From: Hyaloscypha bicolor E
Lineage: Eukaryota > Ascomycota > Leotiomycetes > Helotiales > Hyaloscyphaceae
Reading direction: 5' to 3'
Assembly (NCBI RefSeq): GCF_002865645.1
Contig: NW_020194691.1
Location: 1,612,001 to 1,676,000, forward strand
DNA: 64,000 nucleotides
Shown: positions 22,204-35,785 of the stretch, piece after piece
Numbering within the stretch: position 1 is the stretch's first letter
Layout of the letters: each line of letters begins with the position of its first letter
Translations under genes and position numbers: made by a program
Notes under the pieces: model-generated
The model's input: the letters and a program-made list of their open reading frames with translations, nothing else
The model's database searches: none
Told to the model about the DNA's origin: nothing

Positions 22204-22254
22204 CCTGAGTAGCCTGAGTAACCTGAGTAGTCCCTGAATAGCCCCTGAGTAGTA
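22204..22254. repeat. degenerate CCTGAGTAG tandem repeat at the island edge
   Basis: CCTGAGTAG recurs four to five times with variants (CCTGAGTAA, CCTGAATAG) in 51 bases, exactly where composition drops to AT-only. Confidence 0.7.
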
Positions 22255-25200
22255 CCCACTTCTCATTTATATATTTAATCTCTAATTAGGCTAGATATAG
22301 ACTGGAGCCTTTTATTTTTATTTTTATTAAGTTTTGGTAATAATTTCTAGGGAGCCTAAATAGACTCCCAAAGATCTCGAACTAAACTCTTATAAAAATA
22401 AATCTATATTATATTATAGGTAATTACCTATAGTAATAGAATATAAAGGTCTTATTTAAAGAAAGAGATTTGCTACTATTTCCTATAAATTCTCTTTTTA
22501 TTTTTATTTATAATTTGAATTTCTTTTTTCTAACTTAATTACTATATTATTTTTAATCTTATTTTTTTAAATAATATTATATATTATATATTACTTTATT
22601 TCTCTTTATTTTTTTATTTTACTCTTATTATTATATAACTCTTTATAATACTAAAATATAAATTATCTAAAGATTTCTTTAAAAAAGTTTATAAAAATAG
22701 CTTTAAAAAAATAAAGATATTTTTATTACTAGAAAAGAAATTAAGAAAATATTCTAATTATATATTTTAAAGAAATATTATTATATACTAGTAATATAAA
22801 ACTAGTAAATTATATAATTTAAAATAAGATATTTCTAATATTTAATTTTTTATTTAATAAATATAAACTTGACTAGTTTAAGTTTAAATATCTTATTATT
22901 ACTTTATATAATATAAAAATAATATAAGATTTTATTATAAATATAGTATATAATATTAAAGGAACTTTTAGTAATCCTATAATATATATAAATATAGTTA
23001 TTATATATTTAAATAATTTTTCTAATAATTTAAAAAATAGTAATTTACTAGAACTTAGTAAATAATTAATTATAAATACTAGAAATCTATATAATTTACT
23101 TTTCCGGAAATATAAATTCTAATTATTAATATAGTTTAGTTTACATAAGGCTCTTTACTAGAAATATTTAAAATAATATATTAAAAGTAAAAAAGAAAAT
23201 ATAATATAATAATTTATTTTAAATATCTTAGAATTTAATTCTAATAATTTAATTAAAATATATATTTAAAGCCAGGAATTAGAATAGATTTTTAGAATAA
23301 AATTCAGATAAGTATTTTCTTATTATTAAAAATAAAAGAATATATAGAATTCATTTACTAATCTAATTCTAATTAAGGCCTTTATTATTAAATAAGTTTC
23401 TTAATACTTAAGTAATAACTAGATATTATAACTAATAGTTTTTATTAAAATATTAAATTTAAACTATTTTAAAATAAGAATAAAAATCCAGAGTTTACTA
23501 TATGGCTTATATAAAATATAAAGAATATAACTAATACCTTATATAAAAGATTTACTTTTCTAAAAGATATTAAAATTAATTAAAGGCTAATAATTTAATT
23601 AATTATAATACTTCTTATATAAGGAATTAATAATAATATTATTATTTTAGAATCTAATTTTTATATATTTTATTATTTTTATTTTAAAAAGCACTTTTAA
23701 AATATATAAAATAATAAAGATATTTCTTAATTTTAAGCTATTATTATATAATAAAATATATTAATTTAAATAGAATTCAAATGTTCTTAATATATTTTTC
23801 TTTTAGAAAAGTATTAGAAAAATTAATATAGCTAATATATATAATAAATATTTAAGAAATCTAAACCTTTATTTTTTTTATATTATATTACTTATAATTT
23901 ATAATTTTAGAATAAAAGGCTTCTAGCTTATTAGTATATTTACTTATACTAATTTGAAATATTTAGTTTCTAACTAATATATATAAATAAACTATATTTT
24001 TTAATTTAAAGAATAAAATATAAAAGTTATATAAATAAAAATACTTATTATAATTATTATATTTCGAATAATACCAGAATTAATAATTAAAATACCTATT
24101 TTAGTATTCTAATATATAGCTTTTCTAATAACTTATTTTAGGACTTAACTATATTTTATAATCCGGAACTATAATAGTTTCTTTTTACTAAAAAATAAAA
24201 CAAACTCGAAAATAGTTCAGAATTTAAGGCTATTAAAAACAAGTTAGAAAACCTTTTTTTATTCTCTAAAAACAATTTAATAACAAAAAATTAATAAAAG
24301 GAATTATAAGTATAAAAGAGGAAACTTATTATAAAAAAGCTTTATAAATACTAGAAATACTAATTAAAAAAGCTTTCTTTTAAAAATAGTAAATCTAATT
24401 TAATTAGATATTATTAGACTTTATTTTTTTATATTTATATTCTAATACTAGAATATAACTATTTAGTAAATAATATATTTATTATTACTTCTATTTATAA
24501 TAATATAAGACAAATAGTTATTTATAATCTAATTATTCTTTATTAATAATATACTATTTTAGCTTAAATCCTAAAAAATACTTTTATTTAATAATAGATT
24601 AGAAATATAAAATATATAAATTAGTATTATAGTTTTTTTTAATTATTTTTCTTATTATAGATCTAGCTAATATAAGTTCTATTAATAGTAAACCGGCTTT
24701 ATAAAAATAGTAATATATATATAACTATTATATAAAGTATTTTATAATAAGAAATAGTTTTATTTAATTATATTTCTTTTATAATAAATGAATTATAAAA
24801 AACTAGACCTAAAAGAACTATTATTAGACTTATTTAAATAGTTATAAATCTTTTCTAGTATAATATAATTCATTTATTTATAATAGAATACTTGCTTTAA
24901 TTAGTATATATTTCTTTTATTAAAGTAATATAATACTATTAATAATAAAATTAATATAATTATTTTTCGATCTTGTTTTATAAAAAGAATATTTATCTGG
25001 CTATTTTTTAATTCTCGAAAAATAAAGCCTAAATAATTCCAAATTATTTAAATATTTAGATATTTCCTTACTATAATATAAAAAATTAAATTTTACTTTT
25101 AGAACTTTTATTATATTAAGTTTATTAAAATATTAAAAAGATCTAAATTAGTAAATAATATAAATACTAGATTTTATAATTATAAAATAAATAAAACTAT

Positions 25201-26378
25201 TTTTAAATAAGATTCAGATATTAGTATTAGAAAATATATAATATATATATATATATAAATTTATTAATTAAATAGTAAAATAGAATAACTAGAAAAGATA
25301 TAGAATATTAATATTCTTAATTTATTATTTAAAGTCTTTATTAATAATATCTTTAATTACTTTATTAATTTCTTTATTAGTAAATTCAAAGAGTTTATTA
25401 CTATTTACTAAATAGGCTAGAAATAAGCCTAAAAGCAAAACCTATATACTAATTTAGTTATTATATTCTAATATATTTAAAAATATTAACTCGAGTCTAT
25501 TTTTTTAATTAGTTATTTTGCCTATTAGAAATAATATAATTATTTTATTATTATATTAAAGCTTTATTACTAGCCCTAGTAAATTAAGCTTTTATAAAGT
25601 ATATATTATAGTATTAGATTATAATATAATTGAAATAGAAGATTTTATAAACCTTAACTAGAAGAAATCTCAAGCCTTAAAGCCTAGATATTTTTCTATA
25701 GCTTCTAATATATATTAATATAAAATAATTTTTTTTTAGAGAATTAAACCTAACTAAAATATAAAAGCTTTTATTTATCTAATTAATAATACTAAATAGT
25801 TTAATCTTTTAATTATTAAAAATATTTTTTTTTATAAAAAGGCTAGTAATAGATATAACTAATATTCTAATCTATAAAAAGTAAGATTATAATTATTTTA
25901 ATAATTTATTAAATTTAGGTAATTTAAAATTACTTATTTAATTTATTTATTATAGACTAGATCTAAGAAATATTCTTAATAATAAGAAACTATTTAATTC
26001 TCGAATTAATAAGGCTAATAGTAAATTTAGTAATAATTCTATAAAAGATATATCTATTTCTTATTAAGATCTAGAATATTCTCTATTTAGTAAATAAGAT
26101 ATTTAAATATCTAAGCTATTTATTATAGTTCTTAAATATAATAAGTTTATAATTAAGTAAATTATAAATAATTAAATTATTTTAATTAAATAAAACAGGT
26201 ATAAGAAAATAGTTATCTAATACTAGATTAAATAAATAGGATATTTAGAAGATTAAAATAGCTGAATTAATAAGGCAAATTTAAATAATAATTATATTAA
26301 GCTTTATTTAGTAAAAAAAAAACTCATTTTAAAGTTATATTATATATAAAGTTATATAAAGATACTATTTCGGTTTTA

Positions 26379-26410
<32 letters not shown>

Positions 26411-29084
26411 ATTATATTTTCTGTTTTTCTTAAATAAGCTAATTAATTCTATATTAATATATTACTATTATTTAGAACTCGGATTTTCTAGAGCTTTACT
26501 TTTAAAACTTGCCTTTAATAAATAAAATAGAAAATATTTAAAAATAGATAAAAAAAACTAATTTCTTTTTTATCTAATTCTATATAATTTTCTAAAATTA
26601 ATTATAGCTTATTTAATAAAAACTATTTCTTTTATTTACTATTTATACGAATTATTTTAATAGTATTTATAATAACTCCTTTTATAATAATTCCTTTATT
26701 TAAGGCAATTGCTTTAATTTTTTTATATAAGAGTTTTAAAACTAAACTTATAAATATTTTATTAATATTTCTAATATTTAGAATATAATCTTAGTTAGGC
26801 CTACTATTCTAGTCTAGTTTAATATAATAGTTATTATAAATAGTTAATAGCCTTATTAGTAATATATTTTATTTAGTAACTTAGAAGCCGATTTAGAAAG
26901 CAGGAATTATTATAATAGTATTAAAAAAAGTATTTTAATATATAAATAATTTTTGGAACTTTTTCAAATTTAGCTTATTTTATAATTTATATTTAATTAA
27001 TTAGTTAGTTTTATTAGAATTAATTAATATAATTCTAAAAAACATATTTTTATATTATTTAAAGTTTATATATTAATAGTCTAAAAATAAAAGAAGCTAA
27101 AAAAGGCATTTTTCTAAAAATAAAAATAATTCGAGATTTAAAAACAAATTATATTAATTTTTTATAATATAAATACTAATTACTATTTAAAGCTCTTATC
27201 TAAATAAATCTATAAATAGAAGCTTTATTTAAGCAAATAAATTAATTTTATTATATTAAAGCTATAAATTAGAAAAATATTATATATAAGCCAAAAAAGA
27301 ATTTTATTATATATTATAAAAAAACAAGTATAAAAAGCTATATTTTTAGATTTAATTTATAATCTAATAATCTAATAATAGAAATCTAATACTAATTACT
27401 TGGCTTTAAGCTTTCTTTATATAATAAATAATATAAAGATTATTAATAATATTATAATATTAATATAAATAAGAGCTTTTATATATTAACTAATTATATA
27501 TTTTTTCTTTATATTTATAATTAATTCAAGCCTATATATTTCTAATTATATATAATAAAGAATAGTAATAGATATAATAAAAGAAATAAAGTATAATATA
27601 GCTAATAAACTAATTCCTAATTTTAGAAAGCGAATTATAATAGAAATTAGTTTAAATATTAAATAAATAAATATAGTAGTTATAAAAATTAAAAACCTTA
27701 GGCTAAAAAATAAAGAGTCTTAAATAAATATAGGTATAACTTTTACTATAATTACTTTTAGAGGCTAAAGAAATTGAATTTCATTATTAATAAAGCTTAT
27801 AATAGTTTCTGGTATTATATTAGAAATATTTAATAATAAATTATTATATTTTATATAATTACTAATACCTATATAGAATTACTTAATTCCAGGTAAATAA
27901 TTTCTTATAATTAATATTTTAATTATATTAATTTTAGAAATAGCTATTTTAATAATATCTATAATACTCTGAATTTTATTACTAGTAATAATAGTAGTTA
28001 TTATAAGTATATTTACTATATTCTAAACTTTGCTTTAAAATAGTTAAATAAGATTACTTTCTAATATAATATATAATTTAATTAAGGGATTTAGTAGATA
28101 AATATTAGTAAAGTTAAACTATAATTAAAAGTATATTAGCTAGGTAATAAAAAAAGAAAAATAAAGTTTATATAATTAAAGTTATAATACCTGCTTTTAC
28201 TATTTTATTTTAGATTAATAACTGAATTCCAAATACTATATAATAGAAAATAGTAAAAGAGAAAATTATTAGAATTTCTAATTTTAGCTAATCTCTATTT
28301 TATAATATTTTGAAACTTTAATTTAAAGTTAATTTGAAATTAAATAAGCCGGAATATAAATATAATTTAAGGTAAAAAAGCCTTAAATAGCTATATTAAT
28401 AGCTAGTATTTGTTCTTATATAAAACTAAAAATAGTAGATTTAGTATTATAGGGCCTATTCTAGTACCTAAGCCCCTTTCTCTTATTAGTACCCTTACTT
28501 CTGGAATTAATATTAAAAAGATTATATTTTACTAAAAGTAAGATATTATAATATATTTTCTAGTTAGTAAATCTAATTTATTAATTAAACTATAATAAAA
28601 TAATAGATATTTTATAAGTATAAATTAATAATACTATTAGTATTATATAAGAAAATATAAAAAAAGTATTATATAAGAGAGAAGGTTTAGATTTACTATA
28701 AAAACAGACTAATAACCTTATTATATTATCCTGTAGCTTTTATTATAGGGCTAATAAAGTATATAAACGAATATACTAGCAGGCAGAATTAGTTCCCGTA
28801 ATATAGATAGAGTCAAATTTAGACTACTAATATTATGCTATAGATCTTTAGAAGATTACAGAAGCTTGATTTTTGAACCTATAATATATTATAATTATAG
28901 AGTATATATTAGTTAAGTTTTCGATCGGATGAATTATTTGTCTAAGAGATCTAGTTATAAAGAAGGAGCTCTTGATAACCGTTCTATGCGACAGAACCCT
29001 TTATATAGTAGATACTAGGAGAGATGGAAAGTGTAAAAGCTAACGTCTATCCCTATATCCCGAGACGCACCCTGTCACGAGACA
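22255..29084. mobile_element. AT island 1: RIP-degraded transposon sequence
   Basis: About 6.8 kb of nearly pure A/T with stops in every frame, no open frame of 60 codons, and TA-rich words. This is the picture left by repeat-induced point mutation. The last 350 bases (28730-29084) are less altered and look like a long terminal repeat on the minus strand. They would begin TGTCTCGTGACAGGG at 29084 and contain a TATA-like TATATAAAGG on that strand at about 28996-29005. I could not identify a coding domain in the interior. Confidence 0.65.
26383..26411. repeat. TA dinucleotide run
   Basis: About 29 bases of uninterrupted alternating TA within AT island 1. Confidence 0.8.
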
Positions 29085-29992
29085 AATCTATAGTTTAGTA
29101 ATTACAAATTTTTCCTCAGCAAGTCTACAAAGTTATTATTAATATGACACTTTCTTTAACTATTTCTCCTTTAGGGGCTACCTCAGCAACAAGAAAAAGA
29201 CTGCATCTAATTATACTATCAATCCTTTCAAGCACGGCACTAATCGCCGCTTCGGCTGTTCCCCCCCTGCTTAATCGCGACTATCAAAGTCTCTTCAAAA
29301 TTCGGAGCACTTAATGAAAAGTTCTACCAAGGAAGAACATAGCTCCAAGTTTTAAAGATACTCAAAGAGGAAATGATGCAGTCCGGGAGTTTCTCCGGTG
29401 TGAGGAGAGGGGCATAAACGCCACATGTTTTAGCTTCAAATTTAGTGTTTATTAATGTGTATTAGCCTGGTTACAATATACTGTATAAATCCGGGCTCGC
29501 TATATTTTACTCAGCCACTACTTTTAAGCCTGGTCATGTGTGTGGCGTAGTACGTAGCATGTTTCTCGAACTTTCTATACGCAGGTGCGCAGCAGCACGC
29601 TGGTGCCTGGCCAGGAGCGCTCTCCCGTCTCCTTCCACATCACCATCGCGACGATAATATGGACAAGGCCACTAAAGTATTGGCGCAAGGCGTGCCTCCT
29701 GGCGTGCCTAGATCATAACGTGCTCAGGTGCAATTGGCCCATGGCCAAAGTCGGCTTTTCTGCAGTGGCTCGATCTCTCTGCTGCGCCACAACCACGCAC
29801 CACCATGGAGCGAAGCCAGCTGAGCCCCAAACTGACTGCGATGCCGTGCCCTCTTCTTACCATCCGTTTTTCAAAGAAGTTCAATTCCTGACTCTACGAC
29901 TTAGTAGTCTTCTTCCTACGTTATTCGGGTTCTGATGCTCACCGCTGCGTCCAATCTTCGCGGGACCGCCCTTATGATGCTCGCTCTCGACA
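29085..29992. other. upstream region of the receptor gene
   Basis: GC-normal sequence between the transposon end and the receptor ATG. A 116-codon frame at 29585-29935 starts without ATG and shows no domain. It probably lies in the promoter or leader. No repeat was recognised. Confidence 0.4.
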
Positions 29993-32900
29993 ATGCGTCT
30001 TTTGCGAGTTGACGAGAACGGCGAATTCAGCCTGACCAAGGACATTATCGACAATATTCCTCGTTATGCGATCCTCTCTCATACTTGGGGTGATGACGAT
30101 GATGAGGTTAGCTTCCAAGACCTGACCAAAAGCCCTAGGAGGACAAAAGCCGGATACGGAAAGCTTCGCTTCTGTGCACAGCAAGCTGCGCGCGATGGTC
30201 TGCAATACTTCTGGGTGGATACCTGTTGTATCGACAAATCGAACAATACTGAGCTTTCGGAAGCCATTAATTCGATGTTTCGTTGGTATACCAAAGCGGC
30301 AAAATGCTATGCGTACTTGTCAGATGTTCGGACAAACGATCATGATCAGAGCAACCCGTCTTTGCAGTCGTGGGAGCCAGCTTTTCGCAACAGCCGATGG
30401 TTCACCCGAGGCTGGACATTGCAAGAGCTTCTTGCTCCATCGTCGGTTGAATTCTTTTGCTCAAAGGGCAATCAACTCGGCGACAAGAGGTCGCTGGAAC
30501 AACAAATTCACCACATAACAGGAATCGCGGTTCAGGCTCTTGAAGGCACTCCTCTATCTGAATTTAGCGTCAATGAACGGATGTCATGGGCGAAGACTCG
30601 TCAGACTAAGCGTGAAGAGGATAAGGCATATTCTTTGCTAGGCATCTTCGAAATCTATATGCCGCTTATCTATGGCGAGGGGGCCGCGAGTGCATTCAAG
30701 CGGCTTTACGAGGAAATCGGCAAGAACTCGAGTCCTAGACAAGATCGTAAGCACAAATCGGCTGTCCGTTCTTAATTTGCTTAGAAGTAGAAACACGTCA
30801 CTAATCAATAGTTGATTATTAGCTACCCTCCTCGATCGCCTACCCTATGCCGTCGAATCGCCTTTCAACTCGTACGCAAAGCAATATGAGCCCATTTGCC
30901 TCCCCAATACCCGCGTCGATCTCCTCAAAGACATATATATCTGGGCTACTGGGCAAGACGAGCGATCAATCTTCTGGCTTAATGGCTTGGCTGGCACTGG
31001 CAAGTCCACGGTTGCACGAACGGTTGCACGTAATTTCCTTAACAAGAATTATCTTGGAGCCAGCTTTTTCTTCTCACGAGGTGGCGGAGACGTGAGCCAT
31101 GCCGGCAAGTTCGTAACGAGTATTGCGGTACAACTTGCAATTAGCATACCTACTCTACGCCAGTACGTTAGCCATGCCGTCACGGAACACAATGACATCG
31201 TGAACCGATCTCTCCGCGACCAGTGGCATAAGCTTGTGCTCGGTCCGTTATCGAAGTTGGACGGCAACGGCTGCCAATCATTGTGCGTTCTTGTGGTTGA
31301 TGCGCTTGATGAGTGCGATAACGAAAATGACATAAGGACTATCTTGCACCTCTTGGTCGAGGTTCGATCGTTGGAGGGGGTACGGCTACGAGTGTTTCTA
31401 ACGAGCAGGCCCGAGATCCCAATTCGGCATGGATTCTGCCAGATACCGGATAAGGGATACCAAGACTTTGTACTCCATAACATATCGCCGTCAATTATTG
31501 ACCACGATATCACTATCTTCCTCGAATATAATCTTAAATTCATTCGATCGGAACGCTCTTTGGATGCCAGTTGGCCGGGGGAAGAGGCTATTAGGCGTTT
31601 AGTTCAGTCTGCGAGCGGTTTGTTTATCTGGGCTGCAACAGCCTGTCGATTTATCCGTGAAGGTAAACGACATGCAGCTCGACGGCTTGATACGATCCTT
31701 AGGAGCGGTAGCAGCGCTGGCACTGTTACGGCACCGGAAAAGCATCTCAACGAGATCTATACTACTATCCTTAAGCATTCTGTTCCTTCCGAATACACAG
31801 ATGAGGAGAAAGGAGAGTCTTATCGCATGCTGAGACAGGTACTTGGAAGCATTATTATACTCTTCACAACGCTTTCTACCTGCTCCCTAAGCAGGCTACT
31901 GTGCGTTCCCCAGGATGACTTAGATCAGACGGTAGAGGATCTGCACTCTATCCTGGATATTCAGAAGGACAAAACCCAGCCCCTTCGTCTCCACCATCCT
32001 TCATTTCGGGACTTCCTCTTGAATAATAACAGGTGCCAGGAACCAAATCTATGGGTCGACGAGAAGCAAGCACATCGGATACTAGCCGAAGACTGTATAA
32101 GGCTTATGTTAACTGCTCTAAAGCAAGATATGTGTGGCTTGGGCGCACCCGGTAAACTTGCAACCGACGTCGATACTAGTCGAGTAAAACGGTGTCTCCC
32201 GCTAGAGCTCCAGTATGCATGCCTCTACTGGATCCCGCATCTTCAGCAGAGCTCTCCTCGGCTTTGCGACGATGACCAAGTACACTCGTTTTTGCGAGAG
32301 CATTTCCTTTACTGGCTTGAAGCTATTGGATGGATGGGGAAGGTTTCGGAAGGGATTCACGCCATCGCTTCTCTAGAGTCGTTAGCTCCCGTTAGTTCAC
32401 CTCTAGCACGGCATAAGTTTTCACTAACGCTTCGGTTAGTTTAGTCAGTGCCCCCGTCTCTCAACTTTCGTCCACGACGCGAAGCGGTTCGTCCTCTATA
32501 ACAGGTCAGTAATTGAGCAAGCTCCCCTCCAGACATACTGCAGCGCCCTTGTATTTTCACCGACGGCGAGCGTAATAAGGAAGCAGTTCAAGGACAAGAT
32601 ACCTAGGTGGATACGAAGATTACCAGAGGTTGAAAGCAACTGGAACGCGTTATTACAGACGCTCGAGGGCCATTCGAGCTCGGTTATCGCCGTGGCCTTC
32701 TCGCCGGACGGCAAGCTGCTGGCGTCGGCATCGCAGGACAAGACCGTCAAGCTGTGGGACGCCGGCACGGGAGCGCAGCTGCAGACGCTCAAGGGCCATT
32801 CGGACACTGTCTGGTCAGTAGCTTTCTCGCCAGATGGCAAGCTGGTGGCGTCGGGCTCGGCCGACAAGACAGTTAGGCTCTGGGTCTCGGCGACGGGAGC

Positions 32901-34866
32901 GGCGCGCAGCACGCTCGAAGGCCATTCCATGGTATTCTCGCCAGACGGCATGCTCGTTGCGTCCCGATCCGGGGACGTGGTTAGGCTCTGGGAATCGACG
33001 ACGGGAACAGCGTACAGCACGCTCGTGGGCCATTTAGATTGGGTCGCCTCCGTGGTATTCTCGCCGGACGGCCAGCTCATCGCGTCTGCATCATATGACA
33101 AGACGGTCAGGCTCTGGGATACCAGAACGGGAGCGTCGCTGCAGACGCTCAAGGGCCATTCGGATACTGTCTGGTCAGTAGCTTTCTCGCCAGATGGCAA
33201 GCTGGTGGCGTCGGGCTCGGCCGACAAGACAGTCAGGCTCTGGGTCTCGGCGACAGGAGCAGCGCGCGGCATGCTTGAGGGCCATTCGAATTCTGTTAGC
33301 GTCGTCGCATTCTCGCCAGACGGCCAGCTTGTCGCGTCCGTATCCATGGACGAGGATTTAACGTACGAGGACAACGTGGTCAGGCTTTGGGACTCGGTAA
33401 CGGGAGCGCTGCACGGCATGCTCGAGGGCCATATGGGACAGGTCAACGACATTATTTTCTCGCGAGACGGCCAACTCGTCGCGTCCGCTTCTTCGGATAA
33501 GACGATTATACTCTGGAACTCGGCGACAGTAGCGCTGCGCGGCACGCTCGAGGGCCATTCGGGTTTCGTTAATGCAGTCGCATTCTCGCCAGACAGCCAG
33601 CTCGTCGCGTCCGCATCTGAGGACGGGACGGTCAGACTCTGGGATTCCGCGACGGGAACACCGGACAGCCAGCTCGTCGCATCTTCATCTGACAACGAGG
33701 GCCATCGAGATTGTATCACCGACGTGACACTCTTGCCGAATAGCGAGCTCGTCGCGTCCTATGACGAGGGCCATTGGGATACGGTCACCGCCGTGACATT
33801 CTCACCGGACGGCAAGTTCGTCGCGTCCGCATCTGAGGACCGTACGGTCAGGCTCTGGGACTTGGCAACGGGAGCGGAGCGTAGCACGTTCGAGTCCTAT
33901 AAAGTGGCATTCTCGCCGGACGCCCAGCTCGTCCTATTCTCACCTAAGGAAGCCGCTCTCACTCTCTGGGACTCGGCGACGGGAGAGGCCCGCTGCACAC
34001 TCAAGGCCGGTCCGGGTACGGCCCATGACGTTGTATTCTCCCCGGACGGCCAGATTGTCGCGTCTAGATCTAATAGTAACACGGTCAGCCTCTGGGACTG
34101 GACGACAGGAACGCTGCGCGGCACACTCAAGAGCTATTGGAGTTTAGTCCCTGTAGACCCATTCTCGCCGGACAGCCATCTCGTAGTCGGAATAGTTCCT
34201 GCAGTCACATTCTCGCCCGATAGCCGTCTCGTCGCTTCCAAACTTAGTTATGATACGGTCATGCTCTATGATTCGGCGACGAGAACGGTGTGCGGCACGC
34301 TCAAGGGCCATTTAATGGTCACCGCCGTGGCATTCTCGCCGGACGGCAAGCTCGTCGCGTCCGTATCTCAGGACGGCACGGTCAGGCTCTGGGACTTGGC
34401 GACGGGAGCGGTACGCGGAGCGCCCGAGGACCATTCACCCCCTGCCAAAGCCGTCGCATTCTCGCCGGACGGCCAGCTCGTCGCATCCGCTCATGATAAG
34501 ACGATCATGTTCTGGGACTCGACGACAGGAGGGCCGCGCGGCAAGCTCGACGCTGGCGTAGCGATTCAAGATCTATCTTTCTCTAGTGATGGGATATACC
34601 TAGAAACAGATTGGGGACTACTAAATATTAGATCTCTTTTCCCTAGCGCCATTCCTCTCCAGTCAAAGCCTTTGTGCTATATATTTGTGAAAGAGCATTG
34701 GGTGACTCAAGAAATGGAAAACATCCTTTGGCTTCCTTCTGATTATCGAGCTACGTGTGCAGCTGTCCGAAATAACCTTCTTGTCTTAGGACATGCGTCT
34801 GGTCGTGTTACGTTTTTCGAATTTGACGCAGCCAGTCTACCTCCTAGGGGGTCTATTCATACATAG
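29993..34866 (+). CDS. HET-NACHT-WD40 NOD-like receptor, HNWD/het-E class (1579 aa)
   Basis: Three exons: 29993-30746, 30823-32390 and 32449-34866. Intron 1 is 76 nt (GTAAGC...TTAG). Intron 2 is 58 nt (GTTAGT, branch CACTAAC, acceptor GTCAG) and removes the TAG that would otherwise end the middle frame. Residues 25-149 form a HET domain: YAILSHTWG, FWVDTCCIDK, AINSMFRWY and FTRGWTLQELLAP. A NACHT ATPase follows with P-loop GLAGTGKS (306-313), Walker B VVDALDEC (409-416) and FLTSRPE (443-449). From about residue 845 there are roughly 17 WD40 units (VAFSPDGKLVASGSADKTVRLW type), several of them truncated, then a non-repeat C-terminus. HNWD proteins are cytosolic receptors in which WD40 recognition triggers HET-domain cell death on non-self contact. 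All key motifs are intact. The ligand is unknown. Confidence 0.92.
32660..34570 (+). repeat. WD40 repeat array, about 17 units of roughly 126 bp
   Basis: Tandem coding repeats within exon 3 of the receptor. Each full unit encodes about 42 residues with the core SPDGxLVAS and VRLWD. Units 2 and 5 (32779-32894 and 33139-33254) are almost identical DNA. The third unit has lost the inter-repeat loop, and those near 33660-33770 and 34130-34200 are shortened. The mix of pristine and eroded units implies recent exchange alongside decay. Confidence 0.85.
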
Positions 34867-34959
34867 AAATGGTTGATTAATAGCAGTGAATCCAAGTATG
34901 GTTAGTTAGGCGCTTTAATCAAGAGTTTTTATGACTCCATCTAGTGAAAATCGTATTCT

Positions 34960-35785
34960 CTTACACGAACTCCGGCTGCCTCCCACCCACCTCCGTTTTG
35001 GTCGACTTTCTTATACAGAGTTCGAAATCTTATCATAAAGGACAGGTATTTCGATCGGAGACTTAATCTTTTGGCCGAGGATCGACTAGTCATTAATAAC
35101 TGACCTCGGTGCAAGAAGTTCTTAGAGGGTCCAGCCTTGCGTAAACCATCGACTTTTAGAGAAGGCGTCTTCCAGATCCTTTGGTTCAGGATCAAATCCG
35201 ACGCGAGGTACACCGCCTAGGTAGGTGTAGCAGATCCCTGCATCGTGGTACCATTTGAACATGGAGTTGATAACTTCCGTCAGCTCGGCGCTGCGTGACT
35301 TGTCAATGCAGCACGAGTCTACCCAGACCCAGTCGTAGCCGTCAAGTCGTGCCTGATTGCAGCATCCTTGTATTTTAACAAACCCCTTTTTTTTCTCCGC
35401 AGTGGCTCGTATCAGTTGAGGGGCAGTAATCGAGGTATTGAATGGCATTGAATTTCTTTCTAGCTATACTATAGTGCTGTATACACTGTATATATAGATG
35501 TGAAAAAGACTCATTCCCTCATAGAGCTGAGTCCAGATCCCGGCGCAGCTGAGACCTGTGTATAGCTAAGAGCCATGTATATCCGAGACATACGCCGAGC
35601 TGAAAACATGTAGGGCTGAAAACTACGTATAGCTGAGACCAGCTCCCTATACAGCTGAAAATTGACGCCACTGATCCAACAGCTCGGTTCTCAGGCTGTA
35701 TGTCTTTGAAGGAAACTTCCTTAGCGCCCCATGTGTGGGAGAGGATAGCATATGGGGTCTGTTTGCCTTGCCCATGAAGTCGCAT
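34960..35785 (-). pseudogene. HET-domain gene relic
   Basis: The minus strand from 35785 reads MRLHGQGKQTPYAILSHTWG and EVSFKDI, the start of a HET domain. The domain resumes at 35395 with KKKGFVKIQGCC, YDWVWVDSCCIDK, VINSMFKWYHDAG and FSKSRWFTQGWTL. It then stops at TAA (35122-35124) where functional homologues have CAA, and continues ELLAPRSV. The gap between the two halves (35400-35673) is foreign sequence. A C-to-T stop, an insertion and a lost C-terminus make it non-functional. It runs tail to tail toward the receptor gene, whose stop is about 100 bases away. Confidence 0.75.
35400..35673. mobile_element. possible 274-bp insertion in the HET pseudogene
   Basis: The segment splits the HET domain. 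It starts CAGTGGC and ends GCCACTG, a 7-base inverted end. Inside it carries degenerate repeats of TATAGCTGAGA and AGCTGAAAA. No clear target duplication was found. It might also be a decayed intron. Confidence 0.35.

Noticed and set aside
32496..33719. 407-codon open frame on the minus strand opposite the WD40 array
   Set aside because: It is antisense to repeated, codon-biased WD40 units. The repetitive Ser/Pro/Trp composition is what such repeats give in that frame, and the plus-strand gene explains it.
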